In this document: positions 24,405 to 32,777 of the stretch, one piece after another | Numbering within the stretch: position 1 is the first letter of the stretch | How the letters are laid out: each line of letters begins with the position of its first letter | Source of the DNA: Hyphomicrobiales bacterium | GTDB taxonomy: Bacteria; Pseudomonadota; Alphaproteobacteria; Rhizobiales; Beijerinckiaceae | NCBI GenBank assembly: GCA_028290285.1 | Contig: JAQGKD010000090.1 | Coordinates: 62,001-126,000 of the forward strand | Direction: 5' to 3' | DNA length: 64,000 nucleotides | Notes under the pieces: model-generated | Told to the model about the DNA's origin: nothing | The model's input: only the letters and a program-made list of their open reading frames with translations | The model's database searches: none | Program-made: the position numbers and the translations under genes

Positions 24405-25433
24405 ATGGAAGCCATCGATATCTTCAATTCGGACGCCTTCGCCTTCACGACGATGGTTGCCGCAGTCAACAAACTGCCCATGGTGCCCGGTCGCATTGGC
24501 CAGATGGGGCTCTTTACCGAGCGCCCGGTTGCGACCACGACGGTTGCCATCGAGGAGCACTCCGGCCAGCTTTCGCTCGTCGCGCCGACCCCGCGCGGTG
24601 GTGTGGGTGAAACCCGCCCGAAAGAGACGCGTCTCGCGCGCAACCTGACCGTTCCGCATTACCAGCTCGACGATGCCATCATGGCCTCAGAAGTGCAGAA
24701 CGTGCGTGAGTTTGGCACGTCCTCGATGCGCACCATCGAGACTCTGCGCAACATGCGCATGGAGATGCTGACCAACCAGCTCGACGCCACCCTCGAGCAC
24801 CAGCGCATCGGCTCGATCAAGGGAATCATCGTCGATAAGAACGCGAACACGATCTACAATCTCTTCACCGAGATGGGCGTTACCGCGAACGCCGATGTGA
24901 CGTTCACACTGTCGTCCTCTACGTTTGCGCTGCGCGCTGCCTGCGCAAGCATCATCCGCATGATGGCGATGAATCTCGGTCAGATGCCGCTCAGGGGTGT
25001 TTACGCGCTGGTCGGAGATCAGTTCTGGGATGCACTGGTTACGCATGCCAAAGTCGAGGCGACCTACCAGTATCAGGAAGGCGTGCGCCTGCGCGACGGC
25101 ATCGCGTACCAGACGCTCGTCTACGGCGGCATCACCTGGGAAAACTACCTCGGCTACATCTCGCCGGCCGATGGTGGCAACACCAATCCGCCGACCGCGA
25201 CGCAGCTCATCGGCGCTTCTGAGGCCCGTTTCTTCCCGACCGGCGTCCCGGGTCTGTTCGAGACCTACTTCGCCCCCGCCGACTACATGGAAACGGTCAA
25301 TACGCTCGGGCTGCCGCGCTATGCCAAGGCGTTCCTGATGCCCAACGACAAGGGCATGAACATGGAAGTGCAGACCAACCCCCTGTCGCTCTGCCGTCGT
25401 CCTCGCGCACTGTTCAAGGGCGTGCTGGCCTGA
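24405..25433 (+). CDS. Major capsid protein (lambda gpE family)
   Basis: A 342 aa protein (lambda gpE is 341 aa). Start chosen at MEAIDIFNSDAFAFTTMVAA (24405); the longer frame from 24291 reads GC-rich intergenic sequence. gpE-like segments: VNKLPMVPGRIGQMGLF, TTTVAIEEHSGQLSLV, LRNMRMEMLTNQLDATLEHQ (~residues 105-125), GVYALVGDQFWDALVTHAKV and VYGGITWENYLGY. The C-terminus YAKAFLMPNDKGMNMEVQTN is typical of this family. Confidence 0.92.
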   Translation: MEAIDIFNSDAFAFTTMVAAVNKLPMVPGRIGQMGLFTERPVATTTVAIEEHSGQLSLVAPTPRGGVGETRPKETRLARNLTVPHYQLDDAIMASEVQNVREFGTSSMRTIETLRNMRMEMLTNQLDATLEHQRIGSIKGIIVDKNANTIYNLFTEMGVTANADVTFTLSSSTFALRAACASIIRMMAMNLGQMPLRGVYALVGDQFWDALVTHAKVEATYQYQEGVRLRDGIAYQTLVYGGITWENYLGYISPADGGNTNPPTATQLIGASEARFFPTGVPGLFETYFAPADYMETVNTLGLPRYAKAFLMPNDKGMNMEVQTNPLSLCRRPRALFKGVLA

Positions 25434-25474
25434 TCTGAAATTGCGCGTGGCTGGCCACTGGCCGCGCGCATAGG

Positions 25475-25512
25475 CCCGCCGGGGGACTTGCTGCCCCTTG
25501 GACCCCGGCGGG
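25475..25512 (+). repeat. Inverted repeat after the capsid gene
   Basis: CCCGCCGGGG (25475-25484) and CCCCGGCGGG (25503-25512) form a perfect 10-bp stem with an 18-base loop in the 139-base gap between the capsid and connector genes. It could be an attenuator or RNA-processing element that sets the high capsid/low connector ratio. There is no strong T run. Confidence 0.45.
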
Positions 25513-25572
25513 TTCTGCCTTGTGCAGGCTTTATCAAACTCCCATCAAACTAAGTGCCGGAAAGACCGCCCG

Positions 25573-25962
25573 ATGTCGTCATTCGATGCCATGTGGAAGA
25601 CCGCCACACGCGCGATCGACACGACATTCGGCGATCCTTTCGTCTTCATCCCGATGGCAGTCCTGAAGGGGCGCCCGGTACCTGACGCGACGCGCCCCGA
25701 AACGCCGCTCGTTGCTGCCTTCATGTCGCACGCCGAAGAGCTCGACGCCGAGGGCAAGCGGGTCGCGGCGAACACGGTCTCGCCATTCTCGACCGAAACC
25801 ATCTCGATCGACTTCGCAGCCGATGCCTTGCCAGAGGCGCCGCGCCTCGGGGACCGGCTGCAGCACGTTGCGAGCGGTCGGTTGTTTGAAATCTCATCTG
25901 TGCGTCCCGACGAGGTTGCACGCATCACTGTCGGCGTGTTCCGCAAAGGGTCTGGTCAATGA
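25573..25962 (+). CDS. Head-tail connector-like protein
   Basis: A 129 aa protein; start chosen at MSSFDAMWKTATRAIDTTFG (25573). Small beta-rich protein with DRLQHVASGRLFEISSVRPD near the C-terminus. Position (directly after the capsid gene, before tail genes) and size match head-completion proteins such as lambda FII or the Mu head-tail connectors. No sequence motif decides between them. It overlaps the next gene by ATGA. Confidence 0.62.
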   Translation: MSSFDAMWKTATRAIDTTFGDPFVFIPMAVLKGRPVPDATRPETPLVAAFMSHAEELDAEGKRVAANTVSPFSTETISIDFAADALPEAPRLGDRLQHVASGRLFEISSVRPDEVARITVGVFRKGSGQ

Positions 25963-26747
25963 GCGCCCTTTCGCGCACCTGCCTGCGGCTCGCCGCGGTT
26001 GCCGCCATTCGCGACGTGACTCTGGCCGTCGATAACGTGTTCGACAGCCGCATCGGCGAATTGCCGACCCTTGTCGAGAACGAGATCAAGCCCGTGGTGA
26101 CCGTGTTCACCGAGGAACAATCTGGCGATTCGGTTTCTCATCAGGCAGGCGGGCCACCGTTCCGCGCCACAGTCGATCTGATCTTCGAAATTGCGATGGT
26201 GATCGCCCAGGTCGAGGCCACCGACGAGAGCCGCATGACCCTCGCCACTCCGGCGACCTCGGCGGATATGGAAGCCTCGCTCGATTTCATCGAGGCGCAG
26301 ATCGGCATTGCGCTGTTTGAGAGCTATGCGCCGGTCTCAGTGGCTTTCCGAAAGGCCTACAACCGCATCCATTCGGCATCCTCGCAGCGGTTCGTGCAGC
26401 CGACAGCAGGCGACCGGGTCGCCATGCGCTACGTCACCATCAAGGCCGAAGTGGTCGACAACCCGTTGCTGTCCTTTGATGCCGCGCGCACGGGCCTTGC
26501 CCGGCTGCCAGCGCCTTTCGCTGAGATTGCGGCGTCTTGGGCGCTCGATAGTCCTGAGGGCGTCACAGCAGCGGCGCTCGCCGCGCAACTCGCGCAGCCG
26601 ACCGTCCCGCTGCTCAAGTCGATGCGGGTCAACCCGACCACCAACCCGGCCTGGTCCGGCTCTGTCGAACACTGGACCCCGCCCATCCCGCCAACCCCTG
26701 CCGCGCCGACCGGCCCGGTCATCAGACAAGATTGGACCCTTTCATGA
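25959..26747 (+). CDS. Hypothetical protein in the tail-terminator position
   Basis: A 262 aa protein of unknown fold. It lies between the connector-like gene and the DUF2635 gene, where Mu has its tail terminator (gp37), but it is longer than usual. Segments VDLIFEIAMVIAQVEATDES and FIEAQIGIALFESYA suggest an alpha/beta core; the C-terminal ~40 residues are Pro-rich. The stop overlaps the start of the next gene by ATGA. The function is assigned by position only. Confidence 0.5.
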   Translation: MSALSRTCLRLAAVAAIRDVTLAVDNVFDSRIGELPTLVENEIKPVVTVFTEEQSGDSVSHQAGGPPFRATVDLIFEIAMVIAQVEATDESRMTLATPATSADMEASLDFIEAQIGIALFESYAPVSVAFRKAYNRIHSASSQRFVQPTAGDRVAMRYVTIKAEVVDNPLLSFDAARTGLARLPAPFAEIAASWALDSPEGVTAAALAAQLAQPTVPLLKSMRVNPTTNPAWSGSVEHWTPPIPPTPAAPTGPVIRQDWTLS

Positions 26748-26941
26748 GCGAGCCCCTTTTCGTGAAGCCCGCTGCTGGCGCGATCCTGCCAAACCCCGAC
26801 CGCATGTTCGCGCCGCTCGCCGCCGATGGCGAGCTGGTGCCCGACACGGCGTTCTGGCGTCGCCGGATCATCGCGGGCGACGTCACCCGCGAGGCAGTGC
26901 CCGCTGAGACACCGGTACCCGAAGCGCAGGCTGCTGAATAA
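26744..26941 (+). CDS. DUF2635 family protein
   Basis: A 65 aa protein from ATG 26744 (MSEPLFVKPAAGAILPNPDR); the in-frame ATG at 26732 lies inside the previous gene. FVKPA at the start and VPDTAFWRRRIIAGDV are the signature of the DUF2635 family, found before the tail sheath gene in Mu-like phages. The role is unknown; the family is likely linked to tail assembly. Confidence 0.8.
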   Translation: MSEPLFVKPAAGAILPNPDRMFAPLAADGELVPDTAFWRRRIIAGDVTREAVPAETPVPEAQAAE

Positions 26942-26973
26942 GCCCCACCCTCTTTTCCTCGGAGCCTGACCTC

Positions 26974-28479
26974 ATGTCTGTCGCTTTCAATCGCATCCCC
27001 GGGACGCTGCGCGTTCCGCTCTTTTACGCCGAGGTCAACTCTGGCCTTTCCTACTACTCGGGCAATTCCAAGCTGTTGCTCGTCGGGCAGAAGCTGTCGG
27101 GCGGCACGGCTGTCGCCGACACGCCCGTGCAATGCGTCGATCCGGTGGGGCAGTTTGGCGCTGGCTCGATGCTCGCCGAAATGGTCCGCATCGCCCGGCT
27201 CAACGCGCCGTTTGCCGACCTCTGGGCTCTGCCGCTCGCTGATCCCTCCGGCGTCGCGCAGATCAAGTCGATTACGGTCGCTGGCTCTGTCACGCCGGGC
27301 ACCCTTACATTTTATGTAAACGGTAAAAAACATCAGATCGCGGTGCTCGCCACCGACACCGTGACGACGATCGCCGCGGGCATCGCCGCCTCCATCAACG
27401 CTGGCTACGTCGGCACCGATGGTTTCGGCCAGAAGCATGTCTGCTCGGCGACCTCCGCAGCCGGCGTGGTCACAGTCACCGCCGCCCATATCGGCGCGCT
27501 CGGTGCGCAGATCGCCATCGACAAGGACCTGGTCGGTGACGAGGGTCCGCTCGCTGCCCTGCTCACCATCGCCTCGGGCACGGCCGGCACTGGCGTGCCG
27601 TCGCTGTCGAACGGCCTCGCCAACTGCGGCGCAACCGAATTCGACTTCATCGCCATGCCCTACGCCGACACCACCTCGCTCGACACGATGAAGGGCTTTC
27701 TGTCCGACGTCGGCGGGCGTTGGGATCCGAGCTATCAGATGTACGGCCACGCGCTGGCGGTCTCGTTCGGCAATCTGTCGGCGCAGACGACGCTCGGCGC
27801 GGGACGCAACGACCAGCACATGACAATCATGGGCGTTGCTGACAGCCCAGACCCGTCCTGGCGCTGGGCTGCCGCGCTGGGCGGCCAGGTGGTGCTGCAC
27901 AAAAACCTCGGCGCCGACCTGACGCAGGCGGGCGAAATCTCCCGCCCCATGCAGACGCTCGTCCTGCAGGGCATCAGGGGTCCGAAGCTGAAGGCGAACC
28001 AGTGGGCGCCGGTCGATCGGCAGACGCTCTATTTTTCTGGCATCGCGGGCTATGCCGTCGCCAACGATGGCACCGTGACCATCGACCGTCTGGTCACGAC
28101 CTACCGCACCAATGCGGGCGGTCAGAACGACACCACCTGGCTCGACATCGAGACGCTCTGCCAGACGGTCTACACGGTGCGCTTCCTGCGTCTGCAGATC
28201 ACGCAGAAGCATCCGCGCGACGCGCTGATCCCCGACAACCCGAACAACCTGCAGGGCTTCACGACGCCCGGCGAGTTGAAGGCTGACGTGATCCATGCCT
28301 ACTCGCTGCTCTGCCGCGCGGGCATCGCCAAAAACCTGCAGCTGTTCGCTGACAGCGTGATCGTTGAACAGGCGGCGGACCCGAACCGGGTTAACGCCTT
28401 CATCCCGCTCGACGTCGCCAACCAGTTGCGCGTGTTTGCCGCCAACGTCACGACCTCGCTCAACCGCGCGACGGTTTAA
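26974..28479 (+). CDS. Contractile tail sheath protein (Mu gpL-like)
   Basis: A 501 aa protein that forms the contractile outer tail. Start MSVAFNRIPGTLRVPLFYAE is typical of Mu-type sheaths. A variable surface-exposed insertion (residues ~90-200) sits between conserved parts; the C-terminal domain contains WLDIETLCQTVYTVRFLRLQ and NLQGFTTPGELKADVIHAYS and ends with RVFAANVTTSLNRATV. Its presence makes this a myophage tail despite the lambda-type head. Confidence 0.93.
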   Translation: MSVAFNRIPGTLRVPLFYAEVNSGLSYYSGNSKLLLVGQKLSGGTAVADTPVQCVDPVGQFGAGSMLAEMVRIARLNAPFADLWALPLADPSGVAQIKSITVAGSVTPGTLTFYVNGKKHQIAVLATDTVTTIAAGIAASINAGYVGTDGFGQKHVCSATSAAGVVTVTAAHIGALGAQIAIDKDLVGDEGPLAALLTIASGTAGTGVPSLSNGLANCGATEFDFIAMPYADTTSLDTMKGFLSDVGGRWDPSYQMYGHALAVSFGNLSAQTTLGAGRNDQHMTIMGVADSPDPSWRWAAALGGQVVLHKNLGADLTQAGEISRPMQTLVLQGIRGPKLKANQWAPVDRQTLYFSGIAGYAVANDGTVTIDRLVTTYRTNAGGQNDTTWLDIETLCQTVYTVRFLRLQITQKHPRDALIPDNPNNLQGFTTPGELKADVIHAYSLLCRAGIAKNLQLFADSVIVEQAADPNRVNAFIPLDVANQLRVFAANVTTSLNRATV

Positions 28480-28494
28480 GTCCGCTTGCATCCG

Positions 28495-28524
28495 GCGCCC
28501 CTGGCTTCAAGCCGGGGGCGCTTT
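28495..28524 (+). terminator. Hairpin after the sheath gene
   Basis: GCGCCCCTGGCT pairs with AGCCGGGGGCGC (one G-T wobble), 12 bp, with a very short loop, followed by TTTGCTTT. It lies between sheath and tube genes. The imperfect T run fits partial termination or a processing signal, which may balance sheath, tube and chaperone levels. Confidence 0.5.
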
Positions 28525-28554
28525 GCTTTAACCCCTCGCTGAAAAGGACCGGCC

Positions 28555-28926
28555 ATGTACCAGGCAGGTGGACGCATTTCGATCAATATCGGCGGCAAGC
28601 GGTTCACGCCGCGCGCCAAGGCCTCAATCAAGCCCTCGCAGATGCAGCACTCGCATCAGGTCAACCACGACGGCACGGTGTCGCGCTCGACGGTCGCAAC
28701 CGCCGCAACAGCCGAACTAACGTTCGATCGCGGCGGCGACGGTTTCAAATGGGACAGCGCATTCATGCTGCCGTTCTGGGATGTGACGATCACCGAGCGC
28801 GATGTCGGCATCATCCACCTGTTCACGCAAGCCAGCGTGATCGGCGAGCCAGTCATCGACACCGAAACCGGCGAGGTCACCGGCCTGTCGATCGCCACCG
28901 GCCAGTACACGCAGACCAAGGCTTAA
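28555..28926 (+). CDS. Tail tube protein (Mu gpM-like)
   Basis: A 123 aa protein. Mu-type tube signature: GGRISINIGGKRFTPRAKAS near the N-terminus, then NHDGTVSRSTVATAATAELT and FWDVTITERDVGIIHLFTQA, ending GLSIATGQYTQTKA. It forms the inner tube through which DNA passes. Position between sheath and chaperone is as in Mu. Confidence 0.88.
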   Translation: MYQAGGRISINIGGKRFTPRAKASIKPSQMQHSHQVNHDGTVSRSTVATAATAELTFDRGGDGFKWDSAFMLPFWDVTITERDVGIIHLFTQASVIGEPVIDTETGEVTGLSIATGQYTQTKA

Positions 28927-28953
28927 TCAGCCTGACGCAAGGGGCAAACTTTC

Positions 28954-29295
28954 ATGGCAAACACTGTCGTTAAACTGCGTAAGCCGTTCCAGGGTCACCG
29001 GGGCATGGTAACCGAGTTGCGTTTTCGCGAGCCGACGTACCGGGATGTGATGTCGCTGGGCGAGCCGGGAATGCTGGTCCAGACGGCGGACGGTTCCAAG
29101 TTCGTGCAGGAAAGCATCGGCATTATCGATGAATACGCGCAGCGCCTGCTCGCAAGTGAGGACGCAGATCCCGCGATGCTCGACCAACTGTGCCTCGCCG
29201 ACGCGTTAGCAATCAAAGAGCTTGTGCAAGGTTTTTTTTACTCCGCACGGACGGAGGAAAAAGCCCCGCCCGACAAATCGCCTCCGCCCTCGTAA
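28954..29295 (+). CDS. Tail assembly chaperone (Mu gp41-like)
   Basis: A 113 aa protein whose N-terminus (KPFQGHRGMVTELRFREPTY) matches that of element 1 at 4584. It binds tape measure protein during assembly. The zero-frame product ends at 29295 after a Lys/Pro-rich tail. A perfect slippery heptamer T TTT TTT (29232-29238) sits before the end, in register for -1 slippage into the frame that ends at 29420. Confidence 0.85.
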   Translation: MANTVVKLRKPFQGHRGMVTELRFREPTYRDVMSLGEPGMLVQTADGSKFVQESIGIIDEYAQRLLASEDADPAMLDQLCLADALAIKELVQGFFYSARTEEKAPPDKSPPPS

Positions 29296-29420
29296 ACAAC
29301 TTCCGAGTAGCGACGGCTGGCGAGGTCGCGCTGATGACCTTGCGCGAAATGCAAGTCTGGCTCGAAGACGCCGCGGAGTGGCGCAAGATCACAGAGAGGG
29401 CGAGCGGTCGTGGCAACTAG
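29232..29420 (+). CDS. Frameshifted T extension of the tail assembly chaperone
   Basis: From the heptamer T TTT TTT (29232-29238) the -1 frame continues LLRTDGGKSPARQIA, then EVALMTLREMQVWLEDAAEW to the TAG at 29418-29420. MTLREMQVWLEDA is the typical conserved end of Mu-type and lambda-type T products. The extension overlaps the start of the tape measure gene (29410). The fusion would be about 155 aa and be made at low frequency, as in lambda G/GT. Confidence 0.78.
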   Translation, partial: FFLLRTDGGKSPARQIASALVNNFRVATAGEVALMTLREMQVWLEDAAEWRKITERASGRGN

Positions 29421-31470
29421 GACGATAGAAACACAGGCTATTATCTCGGCGAAGGACCGCACAGGTTCCATTTTCGCTGAGGTCGGCCACAAACTAAAGG
29501 CGCTTGAGAAGCAGTCAATCTCGATGGGCAAGCGCACTGAGGCTGCCTCGCGCGCCTCGTTGCAACAGGCGGCGCGCCAGGTCGCACACGTTTCGGCCAC
29601 CCCCTCATTTGCAAAGCAGATGGTGATGACCTCGGCAGCGATCGCCGGGTCTTACGCCATCAAGCAGGTAACCGCTCGGATCATCCATCAAGCTGCTGCC
29701 GAGCAGCACGAGCGCATGCGGATGAATGTTGCCGGGATGAGCGGCTCGGAAATTGAGAAGGCACAAACCGTCGCTGAGGCGCTGCAGTCGAAATACAAGC
29801 CCATTGGGCAAACTAATATCATGCATATGCTGCGCAACGCGCGCTCGGTTGTCGGGTCGTTCGAGGAAGCGCAAGAAATCATGGAGCCGCTGCTCAAGCT
29901 GCGGATGGTCGCGCAAGGCGCGCAGCCGCATGCAGCAGTCGAGGAAATTAACGAGGATTTTGACAAGCTGGTCAAAGGTCTCGAAATCAAAGGCGTCACG
30001 CAGAACCTGCCGAAGTTCAAGAGCTACATTGAGGGCATGGGCAAAGCGCTCAACCTGTTCGGCGACACGCTGAAGCCTTACGAATACTACCAGATGTTCA
30101 AATACGGCCGCGCATCGACGCAGGGGCTGTCGGAAAAGTACATGATGACGGTTGCGCCTACACTGGCGCAGGAACTTGGCGGCTCGTCGGCAGGTAAGGC
30201 GCAGTCAGCGTTCTATTCGGCGATCATCGGCGGAAAGATGAGCAACCTCGCTGCCGGCGAATTCGTCAAGCTCGGCCTCGTTGACCCGACACAGGTCGTC
30301 AGGACCAAGACAGGCAGCGTCAAGGGCATCAAGCCCGGCGGAATTTCAGGTTCAGAACTGGCGCGCACCAATCCTTACGAGTGGGTGCGTCAGTACCTTG
30401 TCCCGGCGATGAATACGCACGGCGTCACCAGCGAGGGTAAGCAAGCCGAAATGATTGCGCATCTGTTCGGCAACGCCGTTGCCGCGCAACTTGTGACATT
30501 GTTCACCACGCAAAGCAGCCGTATAGACAAGGATGCTGCGCTGATCGGCCATGCCAAGGGGGCGGATGAGGGCGCCAAGGCTGCGGCGCAAACCTACGAC
30601 ATGGCCTCAAAGGCGCTTGTGAATTCCATCGACCGCCTTTCTACCTCGCTCGGGCGCCCGTTTATCGACCCGCTTACGCGCGGCATCAATCGTCTCGCCG
30701 ATGGGATCGACACTTATGCTGCGCGGCTTGACGACGCGCAGCGCAAGCAAAAGAACGGTGATTTCACACCATCGACCGGCCAGCAAAAATTCAACATGAT
30801 GATGAATAAGGCCGCTGGCGGTCAGATGCGCGGATCAGCACAGAGCGCATTCGATCCCTCTGTCGAGCGTGCGCATCAAGATATGCTCGCGCGTGATTAC
30901 GAGGACAACCTCGGGACCGATATAGAGCGCACGCAAAAGCAGATCGACGAGCTTTCGTCCAAGCCCGTTAACCCGTTCCTGGGCACGCGCAACGATCAGG
31001 GCAAAATCGACAAGTTGAAAGCGCAGCGCGACCGACTTCAAAAGCAGCATGACGCGGCGACCGAAAACCGCAATGCCATGTCCAGTTTGATCGCGGCTGG
31101 CGCCAAGGGGGCGCAGCAGCTGCGCGACTATAACGGGTTGATGATGAACCAACCGGCGATCGAGCCGAGCGGTCACATCAGTAAGCTCGCCATGCCGCTG
31201 TCGCGTGGTTACGCGGGCGTACATGGTGGCATGCTCGGGGTCGATCATCCGGCAGTCGCCGGACCTGCCGAACAGAAACAGCAACTGGTCTCGCTGGACC
31301 CGAACTCTAAGGTCGACGTGCATGTCGCCTGGGAGGTCAAGGCGGGGTCTCCGCTGATCGAGCTTGTCAAGACAGCACAGGAAGCCATCGCGGCGGGCAG
31401 CGCGCGCGTGTCTGCCGCAGCGGGCGGCGTCGGAAAAACAGGCGTCGGCTCACCTGGCTCTGGGGACTGA
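29410..31470 (+). CDS. Tail tape measure protein
   Basis: A 686 aa protein starting with GTG 29410 (TRTIETQAIISAKDRTGSI). It is shorter than many tape measures, predicting a short tail. The middle is helix-rich (residues 75-400) with two hydrophobic segments; a coiled coil lies at ~500-560 (ERTQKQIDELSSKPVNPFLG, KLKAQRDRLQKQHDAATEN). The C-terminus (GGVGKTGVGSPG) matches the element 1 protein, as does the N-terminus, while the middle is different. It is translated in overlap with the chaperone T frame. Confidence 0.87.
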   Translation: MATRTIETQAIISAKDRTGSIFAEVGHKLKALEKQSISMGKRTEAASRASLQQAARQVAHVSATPSFAKQMVMTSAAIAGSYAIKQVTARIIHQAAAEQHERMRMNVAGMSGSEIEKAQTVAEALQSKYKPIGQTNIMHMLRNARSVVGSFEEAQEIMEPLLKLRMVAQGAQPHAAVEEINEDFDKLVKGLEIKGVTQNLPKFKSYIEGMGKALNLFGDTLKPYEYYQMFKYGRASTQGLSEKYMMTVAPTLAQELGGSSAGKAQSAFYSAIIGGKMSNLAAGEFVKLGLVDPTQVVRTKTGSVKGIKPGGISGSELARTNPYEWVRQYLVPAMNTHGVTSEGKQAEMIAHLFGNAVAAQLVTLFTTQSSRIDKDAALIGHAKGADEGAKAAAQTYDMASKALVNSIDRLSTSLGRPFIDPLTRGINRLADGIDTYAARLDDAQRKQKNGDFTPSTGQQKFNMMMNKAAGGQMRGSAQSAFDPSVERAHQDMLARDYEDNLGTDIERTQKQIDELSSKPVNPFLGTRNDQGKIDKLKAQRDRLQKQHDAATENRNAMSSLIAAGAKGAQQLRDYNGLMMNQPAIEPSGHISKLAMPLSRGYAGVHGGMLGVDHPAVAGPAEQKQQLVSLDPNSKVDVHVAWEVKAGSPLIELVKTAQEAIAAGSARVSAAAGGVGKTGVGSPGSGD

Positions 31471-31472
31471 AC

Positions 31473-32777
31473 ATGGCTCGCAACTGGTACTGGTCGCCGG
31501 GGTCCTATCGCGGCGCCTCGTTCTATGTGAACACGGCCACGCCCTCGGGCGGTCGCCGCCTGTCGGTGCAGGAATATCCGGGGTCTGAGACGCACGACGT
31601 CGAGGACCTCGGCCGCTGCGCCCCGCGTTTTTCGGTCACCTGCTATTTCGTCGGCGAGAGTGCCGACAGCGACCACAGAGCACTTGTCGCCGCGCTCGAT
31701 CAGGAAGGGGCGGGTTCGCTCACCCTGCCGATGTTTGGCACGAAGCAGGTGCGGCCGGAAAAGTGGGACCCGAGCTGGACCGACGCGAAGCTCAACGCCG
31801 TGGCGATGACGGTCTCGTTCGTTCTGGAAGGCACGGCAGGCGCCCCGACCGCGTTGGGCCTTGGCGAGCGCATCCTCTCTGGCCTGCTCGCCGACCTGCC
31901 GGGCGTGCTTGGCGCGGCGCTCGGAGGCTCGCTGTCGGGCTTCCTGCAGGGCACGCTTGGCGATGCGCTGTTGGGGGCGCTGGGCGTCAACGCGTCCAAT
32001 CTGTTGCCGGGCTCTGTCCTGGCGCTGCTTTCGGGTGGCGCAGGCGGGCTGTTTTCCTCAGTGCCGGCCAATTCCTTCGCGTTCAAGGACGCCGCCGACG
32101 CGCTGGTCGAAATGGGCTCGACGGTCGAGAGTATCCGCACCGCCGTGCCGACGCCCGACAATGTCTCACGCACCGCGCAGATCGTGGTCTCTGAGGTGGT
32201 CTATAATCTCAACGGCACCAGCCTGCCCAATCCAGGCGACGTCGCGGCGCTGATCCTCGTCCAGCTCGACAACCTCATCGAGGCGATTCCAGCGGGCGCC
32301 GGCGCCGATGTCCTGGCCGATGCCACGTCCTACGCGGTTCAGGTCGCCAACGGCGCGAGCGACCGCGTGCGGGTCTCTGACGAGGGTGCCGCCGTGTTTG
32401 GCGCAACCGCGATCATGCTCGCTGCCGAGACGATCCGCATTTTGGCAACTTCACCCTACGATGCCAGGCCAGACGCCATCGCCGCGCGGCGGCGCATCGG
32501 CGAGGTCGCAAGCCAGGTCCTGCCGCTCTATGGCGCGCTCGGCCCGGATGTCGTGCGCGCTTTCAACGACGTCTGGGGTCAGGCGGTCGACCATCTGGCG
32601 AAAACCATCACCACGCTGGCGCCGATCGTGCTGATCGAGGTCAATCGCTCGCTGCCCTCGACCTTCCTCGCTTATCGGCTCTATGGCGACCCGGCCCGCG
32701 CGCCGGAGATCGTCGCGCGCAACCAGACCGGCACGCCGTTCCTAATGCCGACCATTTTTGAGGCGATGTCCAAATGA
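31473..32777 (+). CDS. Mu gpN-like DNA circularisation protein (tail/baseplate)
   Basis: A 434 aa protein with the 'DNA circularisation protein N-terminal' domain: WYWSPGSYRGASFYVNTATP, GRRLSVQEYPGSETHDVEDL, RFSVTCYFVGESADSDHRAL (~residues 1-100). The middle and C-terminal parts are helical. Despite the historical name, Mu gpN is a tail/baseplate component. Gene order with gpP immediately after (ATGA overlap) matches Mu. Confidence 0.85.
   Translation: MARNWYWSPGSYRGASFYVNTATPSGGRRLSVQEYPGSETHDVEDLGRCAPRFSVTCYFVGESADSDHRALVAALDQEGAGSLTLPMFGTKQVRPEKWDPSWTDAKLNAVAMTVSFVLEGTAGAPTALGLGERILSGLLADLPGVLGAALGGSLSGFLQGTLGDALLGALGVNASNLLPGSVLALLSGGAGGLFSSVPANSFAFKDAADALVEMGSTVESIRTAVPTPDNVSRTAQIVVSEVVYNLNGTSLPNPGDVAALILVQLDNLIEAIPAGAGADVLADATSYAVQVANGASDRVRVSDEGAAVFGATAIMLAAETIRILATSPYDARPDAIAARRRIGEVASQVLPLYGALGPDVVRAFNDVWGQAVDHLAKTITTLAPIVLIEVNRSLPSTFLAYRLYGDPARAPEIVARNQTGTPFLMPTIFEAMSK

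Noticed and set aside
26722..28491. A 589-codon minus-strand frame opposite the sheath gene
   Set aside because: Antisense shadow of DUF2635 and the sheath; no ribosome binding site or protein family features.
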